Positions 33,847 through 47,074 of a DNA stretch of 64,000 bases are shown here, piece by piece. The notes beneath the pieces are model-generated. The model ran no database searches and had not been told where the DNA came from. It was given only the letters and a program-made list of their open reading frames with translations. The position numbers and the translations under genes were made by a program. Source of the stretch: Xestospongia bergquistia (Eukaryota; Porifera; Demospongiae; Haplosclerida; Petrosiidae); NCBI GenBank assembly GCA_963965975.1, contig OZ014416.1, positions 3,286,001-3,350,000 on the forward strand, in the 5' to 3' direction. The number at the start of each line of letters is the position of its first letter. Position 1 is the first letter of the stretch.

Positions 33847-35641
33847 GTACATATCTCCATTATTAAAGATCATCTTATCATTTATATACAAGGCTTATTT
33901 TGTATGTAATGTTGTTATTACTGCATTTAATTATGTAGTTTTTTTGTGATTTAGTGACCTATTATAACTTTTTATGTAAATATTCTTAAAATAATTGCAA
34001 TAACAAAAAAGATTATTGTGGTAGCTATAATTAATTGAAGATCACACAGTGCCCGTAATGTACACTGATAATTAACACTGATAATGTCAGAGATTATAAA
34101 CAAGTTGTTGTATGTAGTAAAGTCACATTTTGCTTAAAGTTGTGCATATAAGGGTGCTTGACTGACCAAGTGACAATAATTAGCCCATAAGCTAGAATTA
34201 AACTTCAAAAGCCTGCATATTAGCACAATATAAACAACATGGCTGCATTAACAATAACCATAGCAAAATATGATCAGTGTCTTCATTTTGTTTAATTCAT
34301 TGAATTCATTTCACACTCTCAATAGCAACAAAGTGAGAATACCAGGACACTGTTTTTTACTTAAAGAAATATGTTCTGATACTATACATTCACAGATGAA
34401 GTATAGTTGTATAATAGAATTTTCGGAATGTTTTTGACTTTAATAAGCATACAACGTGGACAATAAATCTTAATAAACTACTGTTCATATTAATTATATT
34501 ATTTTAATAACAATAACAACAAGAAATGATAGAGTACATCAACAACAAAATAGTTAACTCAGTATTGCCACAAACAGATATTTTGTGTGCTCCTGTTGTA
34601 TTTTGTTGTATTTATACCATAATTTTACTGTACAACGTATAATATATTGAACTGTGAAACATGTAATGGAGACATATGAATATGGTCTCATTACTTATCA
34701 AAGTTACTACTTGAGACATTCCATATATGCAGTAGTTGATAATGGATTTATATTATGTGAGAAGGTCTAGTCAGAGATAGTATGACATTTATGTATGTGA
34801 TAGAACTCATAGCTACATAAAAAATTGTAGGGATTGGAGTATGAGGTACCCATGTCAAAAAAATTGAAATGTCTACTTTTGCTATGCTAGTTACATTACA
34901 AGTTTAACATACACACTTCAGCAAAGACTGTCAAAAACACTGACTATGTAATAATAAACTCTAGCTGAATTATTGATACTTGTACAGAAAAGTTATCTTT
35001 TCTACACCATAATAACAGGCTATGGGTAACAGCACTAACATGCCTACCATCTTAGCACTAACTAGTCAGTGCTATTGCTTTGTCTATTTTTCTTTGTTTT
35101 GTAAGTTTAATGATCCACTGTTTTATCTACAAATATGATAAACAAAGTATACCATCAGATTTATATTGACAGCATTAAGTAGCCTTTTATGGTAAAAATA
35201 ATTGATTGTTAGTTATAATGGGTAGAATCTTGTGCAAAATTTCTTTTAAGTTTCTCTGTTGATATAATAACATGTGCATACTGCCTCATATCATATTGTA
35301 GAGACTTTGAAAATTAGTATTATTGAGATTATGGTGAAAAATCTTTTATGAACTGGAGATATAATGGATTTTGTGTCTACATTTTCTATGGTACAAGTTT
35401 ATCCTCTTTGCAATTTTAAGTCAACATTAGAAGTCATAGCTTGTTTATTTAGTTACACTGTACAATAATGTATTATACAAGCAACCTGGTTGTAGAAAAC
35501 ATGTACCATACTACATGCACAGTAATTAACAGTTATTTTGTGATACATTAATATTAGCCGACATTTTGTCATAGTGTACCAGTACAGTCTGTGTACATGT
35601 GTTACTTTGTATAGATTATTAATATTTTCTATAACTTTTAG
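33847..35641. other. Paralogous intron A1-B1
   Basis: Similar along much of its length to 37900-38940 and 39790-40500, for example around ATAAACAACATGGCTG (34237) and ACAGGCTATGGGTAAC (35016). This shows tandem duplication of exon-intron units. No exon recognised. Confidence 0.55.
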
Positions 35642-35739
35642 AACATGATAACTCCTTGCATGATGCCATATGTAATGGAAGGACTAAAGTTGCAGCACTC
35701 TTGATTAAAAGCAGAGCAAATCTAGATGCAGTTGATAAA
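35642..35739 (+). pseudogene. Ankyrin repeat exon B1, one-base deletion
   Basis: 98 bp instead of 99. One T is missing in ACTCCTTGCAT compared with ACTCCTTTGCAT in exons B2 and B3, so the TPLH motif and everything after it shifts. The downstream part still reads TKVAALLIKSRANLDAVDK in another frame. Splice sites (TTTTAG and GTGAGT) are intact. The parent gene is therefore disrupted here unless this exon is skipped, which would keep the frame because the neighbours are phase 0. Confidence 0.75.
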
Positions 35740-37800
35740 GTGAGTGCCATATAAGTTTACTTCATACATCACATATAATGTTGTCAAAATTATTATTTAG
35801 CACCTCATTTTTGCAAGGTATCATACCCGTATATACAATAATATTAATAATAATACTTTTGTGTGTATAACATGCATGACACTTAATGATTGGTACATTT
35901 AGTTAGCATTGATACAACTTTGTATAATGCTAATTTTGATATCAGTATGCTTATTTTAAACAAGACATTTGATTGCATTCCAAAACCTTATTATCCATGT
36001 GTGAGAATATTCTAGGATTTACTTTGAAAGATATAGCACAAACTCTAACCAAAAGTGTATGATTAATCTTCATCTTCTATTGTGTACTTGTGTGTCAAAA
36101 ATTGATGATAATGCATACCTTTCCAATAAAGTACCTGCTCAATATGAATCATTATGTTGTTTTGCATTCATTTGAAGTCTTATAAGCATTTTTTCTGCCA
36201 GATACACAGTATTAATAATGGCTTTGGATCATATGTTAACTATATTTTCATGTCTGCATTTCGGTTTGCTTTGTTAAGTTATATTGTTGTATGTGACAAT
36301 TAAAAGTGAAGAGTGACTGACACATATAGCAGCCAGTAAATATATTAACATTAATTATTAGTTCTACTACGATTGATATAATTGATCATGCTTGAAGTGT
36401 CTCGTTATCTGCTTCTTTGCCTATATTTTTAGTATTAAATACTATCAATCATCCTCAGACAATGCAGTTTTGAACATAGGTTTAGTCAAGTATTTGTAGC
36501 AGAACAAGATTTAATCTATAAAGATAAAATTAAATTACACATAATAAAGTTCTAACATTAATTATTATGCCAACTAAACCAAACACAATGTATATATCCT
36601 CATCACATTTAACATATGACAAGCATGGTACATTTTTGTTGTAACAAGACAATAACGTTTATTTAAATAATTGCTACTACTCACAAAAGTGAGTTAACTA
36701 ACATTCAAAATTTTAGTAACAAACATTAATTTTTGTGTCATGTAATTCACAGCCAGCTGCTTCTATCTATCATTATTTCATCATTACTTCATTCCTTTTT
36801 GTCTGATGAGCGGTCATAATGCAAGGATGTTATACAAAGTACTTTACATTTCTATGTGGGTGGAGTCAACAAGACACGTTGTACAACACAAAGCAATCTT
36901 ACAATGTTTTCATTAAAATCACTCTTTAATACAAAAAATGCCAATTATACAAGAATATAATGCAACAAGGCTTCTAGATATTCTAATACATGGCACTGTT
37001 TCAGTTTATATGTATTAATCAATGGTTCCAAATGAATAATGTACCACCTTGGTTATTGTCCTCAAATAAAGCATTATTGTCCTCAAATAATAACAGCAGT
37101 ATTAATATTAATTGACACATGTGGAAACTAACAATGTCTCAATGTATATGAGAACTTTTATGACAATGTCTCAAAATACTAAGGACAATTCTTTGTTTAC
37201 ATTTCACCTCTTCATTTAGTCAAATCTATATCAATGAAAACTATTAGTAATATTATAGAGCAATTTGATTGCTAGATCATACTTTTAGACTGATAAAATT
37301 ATAATTAACAACAACCTTTAATTGGATGACTTCTGTCTACTTTTATAGTTGTTAGTTTCAGGTTTGTAAAGTGATCATGAAGACTTTACGCCTTGTATAC
37401 AAACAGAAAGAATAAAAAGAACAATTAATGCATGGGTTAGTCATACTCTGTACACACAAGCTTCATTTATAGACCTAAAGGCTGGATCTTGGGTTATTAT
37501 ATAGACCACTCATTCTATGGCATTATCATCTATTCAAATTTCCCTAGTAGGTGCAGACAGTCAGACATTACACTGTGGACCTTGCTTTAAATTTTACTTG
37601 TCAGTTTTGTTGCATAAAAATAAGGATTACATTATATAGTTATAGTAATGAGATCATTGACGACACATTTGTCATGATACTATAAATAAGTAGATAAAAG
37701 CTATGTAACATAATAGGACAAACATTTAAATCTACAAACATAGTCACAATGAATACTAATGCTATGACTGATCATAAATACTGACATATCCTTTATTTAG
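35740..37800. other. Intron-like spacer B1-A2
   Basis: AT-rich, no exon recognised. The right part resembles 32900-33747. Confidence 0.5.
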
Positions 37801-37899
37801 AGCAAGAATACTCCTCTTCACTGGGCTTCTTACAAAGGCTATTCTGTGATAGCTGAAATGCTAATAAATTCGGGGGCATTACTAGATGCTATTGACAAA
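37801..37899 (+). CDS. Ankyrin repeat exon A2
   Basis: A 99-bp phase-0 exon encoding SKNTPLHWASYKGYSVIAEM, then LINSGALLDAIDK, bounded by TTTAG and GTAAG. It is closest to exon A1 and open throughout. The flanking introns are paralogous to those of A1, so it arose by duplication of an exon-intron block of roughly 4 kb. Confidence 0.75.
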
Positions 37900-40497
37900 G
37901 TAAGGATTAACGTTATTGAGCATGTTGTCTATGACTATGTAATGCTGTTATTAATACTTGTAATTTTATAGTTATTTGTGACTTGTATGAGTTTTATATA
38001 AACACTGCTAAAACACTGACAAAAACAAATTTCAAAGTGATTATTGTAGTAGTTATATTAAAAGAGATTGATTTAGTACCAGTAATGTACAGCGTCCATT
38101 AAATTTTACATAATTTAGATGGTCTGGCTGATGTCAGAGATTATAATAAATTATTGTTTTAGTGTGTAGCAAAGTCCTGTTGTGTTTAAAGTTGTGCATG
38201 TGGGTATGGATTTGAGTGATCCAATGTCATCAATTAGTCTAAGAGCTAGAATGAAATTGTCTCCAACTTTCAAAAGACTTCATATCAACACATTATAAAC
38301 AGCATGGCTATATTTATATAACCTTCAATATGTTTATTCCATTCTGTTACTTGATTTGTTTGAAACTCACATTAGCAACAAAGTGAATATCACAGGATAC
38401 TATTTATTACTTAGAGAAATGTGCTCTGACATTTTACATTGAGAGATAAAGTGTGCTTGTAAAATAGAATTTTCAGAATGTTAATTACTTTTATAAGCTT
38501 ATAAAATGATATATGAAGTGGATCATGATAAACTATCGCCCATATTAATCATAATATTTTAATAACAATTAACAACAATGAATTATAGAGTACATCACTT
38601 ACAAAATAGTTGACTCAGTATTGACACAAATAGATATTACATGTGTTCCTGTTGGTTTAAACCATGCTCCTTCTAATTATAATATCTATCTTATGTACAG
38701 TACAACATGTAATATATTGTACTGTAAAAAATACACTGGACACATATTAATATTCCCTTTTTGCTTGTCAAAGTTACTATTTGAAACTGTAATTTATGCA
38801 GTAGCTAAAAATGGACTTAAAGTTTTACTCTAGTCATAGATATTATGACATTTCTGCTGTACATACTGGAAGTCATATTTACAAAAAAATTATAGGGAGA
38901 GGATTACAAAGTGCCCACGTAAAAAATTGAAAGCCTATGTTAGTTAGCTTGCTTGATTGAGACAAGTTCTTTGAGTAAGGTCTGCCTAAAACACTGTCTG
39001 TATGTAGTATTAAAGTCTGGCTCAGTTATTTCTCATTGTATTGATTTACTCTAGTGCTGACTTGAATAACTTAAGTAAATTTATTGTTTCTGCACCATGA
39101 TAACAGGCTATTGGTAACTGAAACATTGGTACAATACCTAAAATATGCTTCTTTAGCCGGTGGTATTTGTGACAACTTTCAAAAAGTGGCAACAGAGATA
39201 AAAGAAACTACAATTACTTCTTTAGCACAGATATCTCAGACATTAAAGTCAAAGCAAATATCCATTTGTCAGGATGGGTGTCTAAATATAGCAACACGAC
39301 TCGTGTAGGAAGAATAAACATTTCGTGATCAATCCTCCCTATCCCATTTTTATATTTAAAAAATATATGATAAAAATTTAGTTTGAATACATACATTAGT
39401 GTCTTTGTTTATTAATAGTTTATGGTATAAATGATGGCCAGTTCATTTGCACCCAGCGTTTTGACTTTCAACCATAATTTCCAGAAAAAGGATCAATAGA
39501 GCATTTGCAAATACTATAAGATCACTGTCAGCTCAATACATGTAGCCTAGAGGAATCCTGGATGCTATTTGAGAAAATCTAATGCAATTTACTTTATCAT
39601 TGTCCTCATGAAATTGTCAGTAAATATGTAAAAACAAGTAAAAGAGAAAGATTCAAACATTATCAGCAGACAAGGCAGTTTATTGTTATATTTCATATCA
39701 TAGAAGTAGCCTGTAAAATCTATGACTTCCACTACATGTACTAGAGCTTCATCTTATGTATGGGTAGACTCATAGCTACCTATAGAATAGTCAGCACTAA
39801 TATATCTACAACCCTAGAACTAACTACTCAGTGCCATTGTGTCATCTATTTCTTATCTTGGTTGGTTGCTAATCTACACTTATAACAGCAACAAAGTAGA
39901 TCATCAGATTTATATTAATAGCATAAAGTAGGCTTTTACGGTATAAATAATTCTGATTTTTAGTCATTCTAGAAATTTATAACACTACCATAAATTATGA
40001 AAATACTTGTAGTGTCATTCCAAGTCATTTGAATAACAAGTAAAAACATTAGATAAATCAGAACATCACTTACTAAATTGTTCACTCAATATTGCCTCAT
40101 CCAGATATGATGTTCTTTTATGTCATTTCACTTGGTAATTCCTCCATCTTATTAATACTGTGCATTTCTTAATATTACTATAAAATTATAATACAGAATT
40201 ATCATGCATACAGTCTTGTGCAGGATATACCTCTTCATTTCTTCTTATACCATAATAACATGTGCATACTGCCTATTACCATATTGTAGAGATTTTGAAA
40301 ATTAATATCGATGAGTTTATTGTGAAAAACTTTTATGAACTGGAGATTATAATGATTTTGTGTTAATCTACATTTTCTATAGTAGATGTTCTATCCTGTC
40401 TGTTATGTCATGTTAACATGAGAAGTCATACCTTGTTTATGACATTTTAGTGTGTGAAAATGTATTATTCAAGCAAACTGGTTGTGAAAACCTGTAC
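37900..40497. other. Paralogous intron A2-B2, part 1, with extra segment
   Basis: Largely similar to 33847-35520. A segment of roughly 650 bp (about 39118-39770) has no counterpart in the A1-B1 intron and contains a 74-codon frame of unknown kind. The LTR element follows. Confidence 0.5.
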
Positions 40498-40502
40498 CAT
40501 AC

Positions 40503-40662
40503 TGTAGTAACAGTATTAAACTCATTTATCATTAACACCATTTATCATACATTTTATTACTTCACTTATTCATTGTCTTGTTGCTCCTGTACTCTCTCTT
40601 TTTCTGTAAGTCACGTGATCAAAAAATTGATCATTAATGATTGTGTAATTTATGTTCCTACA
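40503..40662 (+). repeat. Left LTR of Ty3/Gypsy element
   Basis: 160 bp, begins TGTAGTAACAG and ends TTCCTACA (TG...CA). Unusually short for the family. Confidence 0.92.
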
Positions 40663-43600
40663 TGGCACTGCGAGTATAAGACCTGGATCATGACATACAC
40701 ATTTAGACCGGGTGACTTACTGAAGCTGGACCTCCAAGCTGACTTCAAAGCCTGGAAAGCTCAATGGGACGCGTATCTTAGCCTTTCTGGCCTAGGTGCC
40801 AGAGTGCTGAGAAACAAGTATATGCTCTCACACTATGTATGTCATCAGAAACAGTCACTATAGTCGATAGCCTGGGACTCACCGTGGATCAACGCAAAGA
40901 TGTTAAAGAAATCGTCAAAGCCATCGCTCAATATGTGGAGGGTCAGATATACGAGTCAGTTGCGAGACGCCATTTTTTGCCAGAGGCTGCAACAAGTTAA
41001 CGAACCATTTGACAACTTCCTGGTTAGCCTAAGAGAGCTCTCTAAGACATGTAATTTTTGCTCTGAGGAATGTACGCAAAAGGACATTCGCGCCACATCG
41101 TGGAAGGACTAATAGAAGGAGAAACAGTGGAAGACCTACACAAAGTACAAAATTTAACTTTAGAGGGAACAATTTCTAAATGCCAGGCACTAGAAGCAGC
41201 TAGACAACAGCATGAGGAACTCACACACACACCATTAGGGAACATACTTGTCCACACTGTAAGAAGACCCGCACCACAACGTCCATCCAACACAGCAACC
41301 GCCTGTCCTGGATGTGGCTCTGGTCCTCATCATGGAGGTCATGAGAACTGCCCAGCTTACCATGTTATTTGCCACAATTGTCACAGATTTGGCCATTTTG
41401 CAAGAGTTTGTCGTGCTTGAAGGTAACCATCTCCGGCAGCAGTGACAAACCCCCCTAGTACTAGCACCTTAGTGTTAGACCCACACGTTTACAGTGCTAG
41501 AGAGATAGAACCAGCACCAACACTCGTGGTACACATGTCAACCCCTAATGGGCATACTAGCGTCAGTGTCCTCCCAGATTCAGGAGCTGAGATCTCTGTT
41601 GCTGGCCACAGGCTCTTGACATTATTACAGGAACATTCACATAATTTACTTTCATCATCAATGGCCCCACGGGCGGTCAATGGACAATCCATGCATTCAC
41701 TCGGGAGACTGCCAGTCACACTTGGACTAGGAGACCGCACTATCGTCGAAGATTTCCACAGTTATATCGAAGTGTCAATGACCATTATCTCCTGGAAGAC
41801 ATCAAAGTACCTGAGTATACTACCTGAACACTACCCCCAGCCAACACCACCACCTATGGTGACACTAATCAAATCCATGCCCCCTAACGACATCAGAGCT
41901 GAGTTCCCCCAAGTCTTTGATGGTCAGATTAAAACTATGGAAGGTGAACTCTTTCACATCGCTCTGATGGCCGAAGCAAAACCCTTCTGTGTACACGCCC
42001 TTCATACAATACCGTACACCTTTCGTGACTGATTGAAAGCTGAATTAGAACTATTACAGGAACAGAACGTTATTGCACCAGTTTCCGAACTAACCAAATA
42101 GTGCGCCCCCATCGTGGTAGCACCCAGAAAAGGAACAGATAAGATAAGAATGTGTGTCGACCTCTCACACCTAAACAAATACGTCAAGCGTGAAAGGTAC
42201 CAATGTCCCACTCCCGCTCAGGCTGTTGCTGACATTGCCTCAGAAAACGCACAAGTGTTCACTAAATTTGATGCCCTCAAAGGATATCACCAATGCCCTC
42301 TGGATGAAGAGAGTCAACTCCTTACGACATTCATTACTCCATTTGGTCGGTTCAAGTACTTACGAACACCATACGGCATATCGTCTATATCAGAACACTA
42401 CAACTGGCGGATGGATGAAGCCTTTGCAGGATTGACAGGATACTGATGAATTGTAGATGATGTCATCATCTATGATAGTGACAAAACCAAGCACAGAGAG
42501 CACGTCTGTCAGTTCCTTCAAAGGTGTGCCGAACATAAGATTACACTGAATCAAGATAAGTGGGAGTACGTAGTAATTATATCCCATTATCTTTGAAGAC
42601 AAAGATAATGGGATATAATTTCTATGCCGAGTGGGTTAAAGGAAACCTTAACCATGCTCCAGATGCCCTATCCAGAAACCCTGTCAGTGAGCCACAACTG
42701 GATGAGTTATTAGCTGAGGGCATGTCTTCATCAGCTGAGGTCCAGGCACTGACGAGTGACCTCACCGGCAGCTTGAGAATGTCAGAATTACACCAGACAA
42801 CACAGGAGGATGAAGAATATTAACAACTTAAGCACTATATTCTGACAGGATTTCCTTGACAACAAAACCAATTACCGGAGCGGTGTCGCCGATACTGGAA
42901 CATTCGGAACCAGTTGTTCGTTAACAAGAACTTCATCGTACTTGGGTCTTGGTTGTTAATCCCAGCTAAACTTCGGAAATCAATCTTACACCAGCTCCAC
43001 TCAGCCCACTAGGGATCCACTCGCACCAAACAACGAGCAAAACAAGTTGTCTACTGGCCGGGGATCGATAATGACGTTGACAATATTATTGCAACCTGCA
43101 AACAGTGCCAAGATTCGTTACCATCCCACCCACCAGAACCCATAATGCCTAAGGAGCGACCATCACAATCATTTCAAAAACTAGCCATTGACTTTTGTTC
43201 CTACAGTGGACAGCAATTCCTTATTGCTGTTGCCTGTTGCACAGATTGGCCAGAGATTACGAGCATGGGCAGAGACACCACTACATCTCGTCTCTTAAAT
43301 GCACTACTGGCGATTTTCAGCCGGTATGGCACACCACACATAGTTTGGTCTGATCAAGGACCACAGTTCACATCCCAAGCATTTAACAACTTTTCTCGAA
43401 CCTGTGGCTTTCGACACATCACCTCGTCTCCCACGTATCCACAAAGCAATGGCAAAGCTGAAGCAGCAGTCAAGTCTATGAAGAAACTCATTCCAGGGGC
43501 GTGGACTGGACGTCAGATAGATCACAACAAACTGGCATGGGCCCTTCTACCGTATAGAATTACACCATCACGACGTGATGGAATGTCTCTTGCACAGAGG

Positions 43601-44057
43601 TTACTTGGGCGACCTCTTCAGGACACCATACCAGCACATCAATCGCTGTTCACTCAGGACATACAACCACTCCCGAGGAACAACCCCATGACAGACCCCA
43701 CCAACCAGCGGTATTATAATCAGCAAGCCCACCCCTTGTCTGACATCCAGGTCGGTACTACTGTTGCTGTTCAATGGACATTTATGGGATAGTCTCAAAG
43801 ATTGGCCCATTCCGCCAATATCACATCCAGCTCTCTAATGGGAGAGTACTCTTACGGAACCGTCGATTCATCCATCACCGTGTCACCCCTACACCAGTGA
43901 CTCGTCCTTTGCCGTCACCACCAGTGAATCAGAGGGTACCTCCCACACACATACCACCTCAAGAACCTCGTCGGTCCTCTCGAACACGTCGTCCACCAGT
44001 ACACTACGCTGAGGTATTCGCCTCCTCATAACTTATACAGAGGCACGAAATGGGAGA

Positions 44058-44217
44058 TGTAGTAACAGTATTAAACTCATTTATCATTAACACTATTTAT
44101 CATACATTTTATTACTTCACTAATTCATTGTCTTGTTGCTCCTGTACTCTCTCTTTTTCTGTAAGTCACATGATCAAAAAATTGATTATTAATGATTGTG
44201 TAATTTATGTTCCTACA
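44058..44217 (+). repeat. Right LTR of Ty3/Gypsy element
   Basis: 160 bp, about 97.5 percent identical to the left LTR, followed by the CATAC target duplication. Confidence 0.92.
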
Positions 44218-44347
44218 CATACTACCCCCACATAACAGTAATTAACAGTTATTCTGTGATACATTAGTATTAGCCAAAATTTTGTTATAGTGTACTAATA
44301 CAGTCTATATACATATATTACTTTGCAATTTTTTCTATATATTTTAG

Positions 44348-44446
44348 AACAAGGGGACTCCTTTGCATGTTGCTGCACGTAATGGAAAGACAGAAGTTGC
44401 TACACTTTTGATCAACAGCAGAGCTAATCTACATGCAGTTGATAAA
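44348..44446 (+). CDS. Ankyrin repeat exon B2
   Basis: A 99-bp phase-0 exon after ATTTTAG encoding NKGTPLHVAARNGKTEVATL, then LINSRANLHAVDK, and ending before GTTAGT. It is a good ankyrin consensus (TPLH.AA.NG). It is the only undamaged B-type exon, since B1 lacks one base and B3 lacks eight. The upstream intron holds the LTR element, and its flank joins seamlessly to sequence like 35510-35640. Confidence 0.75.
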
Positions 44447-46481
44447 GTTAGTACTATATAAATTTTATTTTATACATCACATATAATATTGTCATGTACA
44501 TAAAATCAAGATGTAGCACTCGTCTTTACAAGATGACATACTTGTATATATAATAATAATACTCCTGTGTGTCTTACATACATGACATATAGTGAATGTA
44601 CTTATAGTTAGCACTGACATAATTTCTTATTATATAGTCTTTGATCTCCACAGAGATGGCAAATTTTCTTTTACCCATGTTAGTGAATGTTAAAAATTAT
44701 GTAGCAATGTACCTCTTTTTGTTAGGCATGTTGCATTTCAAAAACAAGTGTTTTGAGCAACAGTTGCTCTTCCCACTGACTGTACATTTGATATTATAAA
44801 AGGAAGTTGGCTATTAGACTTGAACTTGTTGCTTTGTGTCCTGAATTTTGACACATTGGATATCCTTTTCAGCAGCTTCAATGCTGTCACCTATTTCAAT
44901 GGGTTGATTAAAGAGAACATTAACTTTAAAACCCATGCCACAATTCCATGAACCTATCTTTTAACTTTTTATTCAGATACACTTCAAAGGAGCAATTTAT
45001 ACACAGTTTCTTTAATATAGCCAAATACACTGATACCGTCTTACTTGCTGACTGTTTTCTATAAGGAAAATTGAGAAGTAATGTTGCAAATACTTCACTT
45101 TTACAAGAATGTAGCATATATTTTATATGCTACCTGCTGCTTTCTTCATTCTTTCTACTATCCACTTTATGATCCTCTTACTTCAATTTCTTTTATTGGT
45201 TATTCAATTATATATTACAATCAGTCTTGTCAACAATAGCATGAGGAAACCTTGTTTACTTCCAATAGGTCACATTTCATTATAGCTAAATTTTCCACTA
45301 AAGTTGTCTCAATCTCTTCATCATGAATTGACTTATACTCTCTGTAGCATGCAATGGTAAAGTATTTTCATTACCATTACTTTCAGTTACTATAACTTAC
45401 ATAAGTATCCAGAACATTATAGTTTAAAGGCCAAGATACAATCTGATATATCACCTAGCAAATATCCAGGAATGAAGAAGACCATGTGACATTGAATTTG
45501 CTACAGGTATATAGTCTCTAAGAAGCATATACTTAAGAATTCTCGTAAAACTGACACTGATTGGCTACTTATGTAGAGATTTTTTATTGTTTCTGTCTTC
45601 ATTCATACCTTTTTCTTTTGTTTTTGGAATTGTCATCTCTACATGTTTCCATTTTAAATTGCTTTATATTATCTTATAGTAAGTATTTCAATTGTATAAA
45701 AGATACTTTTAATAACACAAAGTAATTGTGGCATTTATGAAAGGAACAATTCTTATTATAAATCAATTCAAAGAATTATAACTTTACTATAAACTACAAA
45801 ACTACTGTAGTGTCATTCAAAATCATTTGAAAAGAAACAGAAACATTAAATACTTTACTTAATATTATCTCATCCATTTTGTTCATTTGGCTTTCTTATG
45901 ACACTCAATGATTCCTAGTTCTTATGAGTACTGTGCATTCCTGAATGTAACATAAACAATGCAAACTATATTTTAAACTTGTAATACAGAATTATAATCC
46001 AAAGGTCTTGTGCAAAATTTCATTTAAGTTCATCTTTATAAAAAGATGTGCTTACAGTTTCATAAAATAGTGTAGAGAATTTAAAATTGATATTATTGTG
46101 AATGTATTGTAAAAATCTTCATAAAATGGAGATTGTAATGGTTTTGTGTTAATTTACTGTTTTTGCTGAGCATGTTCCCTCCTGTCTGGCATTCTCCAAT
46201 CTGTATACACATGTCATGGTAATGTTGTCTCTGTAAACTCCAGATTAATGTTATATCAACATAGAAGTTATAGCATTATTATACAATTATTTTTTGTGCA
46301 AATGTTTTATACAAATAAACTGGTTGTATATAACTTGTACCATACTACACCTACATAACAGTATTTAACAGTTTTTCTCTGATACATTAGGAATAGCCAA
46401 CATTTGGACATAGTGTACCAGTACAGCCTATGTACATGTATTACTTTGTATTGTGTTAATAAAGGTGTCTATATATTTTAG
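44447..46481. other. Intron-like spacer B2-B3
   Basis: The right part (45985-46481) resembles 35200-35641 and 40205-40497 plus 44223-44347. The middle (about 44620-45900) is not matched elsewhere in the window, and its short frames are unremarkable. Confidence 0.5.
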
Positions 46482-46572
46482 GACAAGAGAACTCCTTTGC
46501 ATCATGCTGCAAGTAAGGGAGAGACTGAAGTTGCTGCACTTTTGGTTAACTAATCTAGATGCTGATGATAAA
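46482..46572 (+). pseudogene. Ankyrin repeat exon B3, eight-base deletion
   Basis: 91 bp instead of 99. It reads DKRTPLHHAASKGETEVAAL, then LVN and a stop, because eight bases are missing before the NLDADDK part. The splice sites remain (TTTTAG, GTTAGT). It is the last of the five ankyrin exons, about 500 bp 5' of the second COR-like exon. Confidence 0.72.
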
Positions 46573-47074
46573 GTTAGTACCATATACATTTAATTCATAC
46601 ATCACATAATGTTTTCATCTACTTATAATCATGATGTAGCACCTTCTCTTTACGAGTGTTGTACTTGTATATACAATAATAATACTCTTGTTTGTATAAC
46701 GTATATGACACCTAGTGGTTGTTATGCTTTTGCTTGCATTGATATAACATCTAAAAATGGTCCTTGACTTGCATGTTTCTTGTAAACAAAACATGCAATT
46801 GCATTTGCAAAACAGCCCTGTACTCTCTATGATTATTCTAGAATTTACTTCACAAGAACATATTATAACAAAAACTACAGGTTGACTTTAGTTGACATTA
46901 TCACCCTTGACCATTCTGTTCAACATCAACTGTAAATACATGAACCTAGTAAAGTTGACTATAGTTCTTAAGAATAGCCAAAGAGTCAGAGAGGGGTACT
47001 GATGGGAAGCGTCACAAGAGGAACACGGCATGATATCATTTTACTCCTGTTGTAGTATTGGAGTTAATCTATGA
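46573..47074. other. Spacer between ankyrin exon B3 and COR-like exon
   Basis: The first half resembles the sequence downstream of exons B1 and B2 (CACATATAATGTTGTCA-type). No gene seen. Confidence 0.5.

Larger units (their letters stand above)
40503..44217 (+). mobile_element. Ty3/Gypsy LTR retrotransposon, broken
   Basis: Bounded by 160-bp terminal repeats and a 5-bp target duplication CATAC (40498-40502, 44218-44222). Parts in order: a primer-site-like TGGCACTGCG after the left LTR; gag with a CCHC knuckle (CHNCHRFGHFARVC); a protease motif (LPDSGAEISVAGH); reverse transcriptase (VDLSHLNKY region, then VDDVIIY); integrase with LAIDFCSYSG, WSDQGPQFTS and PQSNGKAEAA; then a proline/arginine-rich tail and a purine tract. 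It is a fossil with roughly half a dozen breaks. The LTRs differ at about 4 of 160 positions, so it is fairly young. It lies within an intron of the ankyrin exon array, in the same orientation. Confidence 0.92.

Noticed and set aside
44926-45117. 63-codon minus-strand ORF in ankyrin intron
   Set aside because: Isolated, AT-rich, without similarity or splice context.
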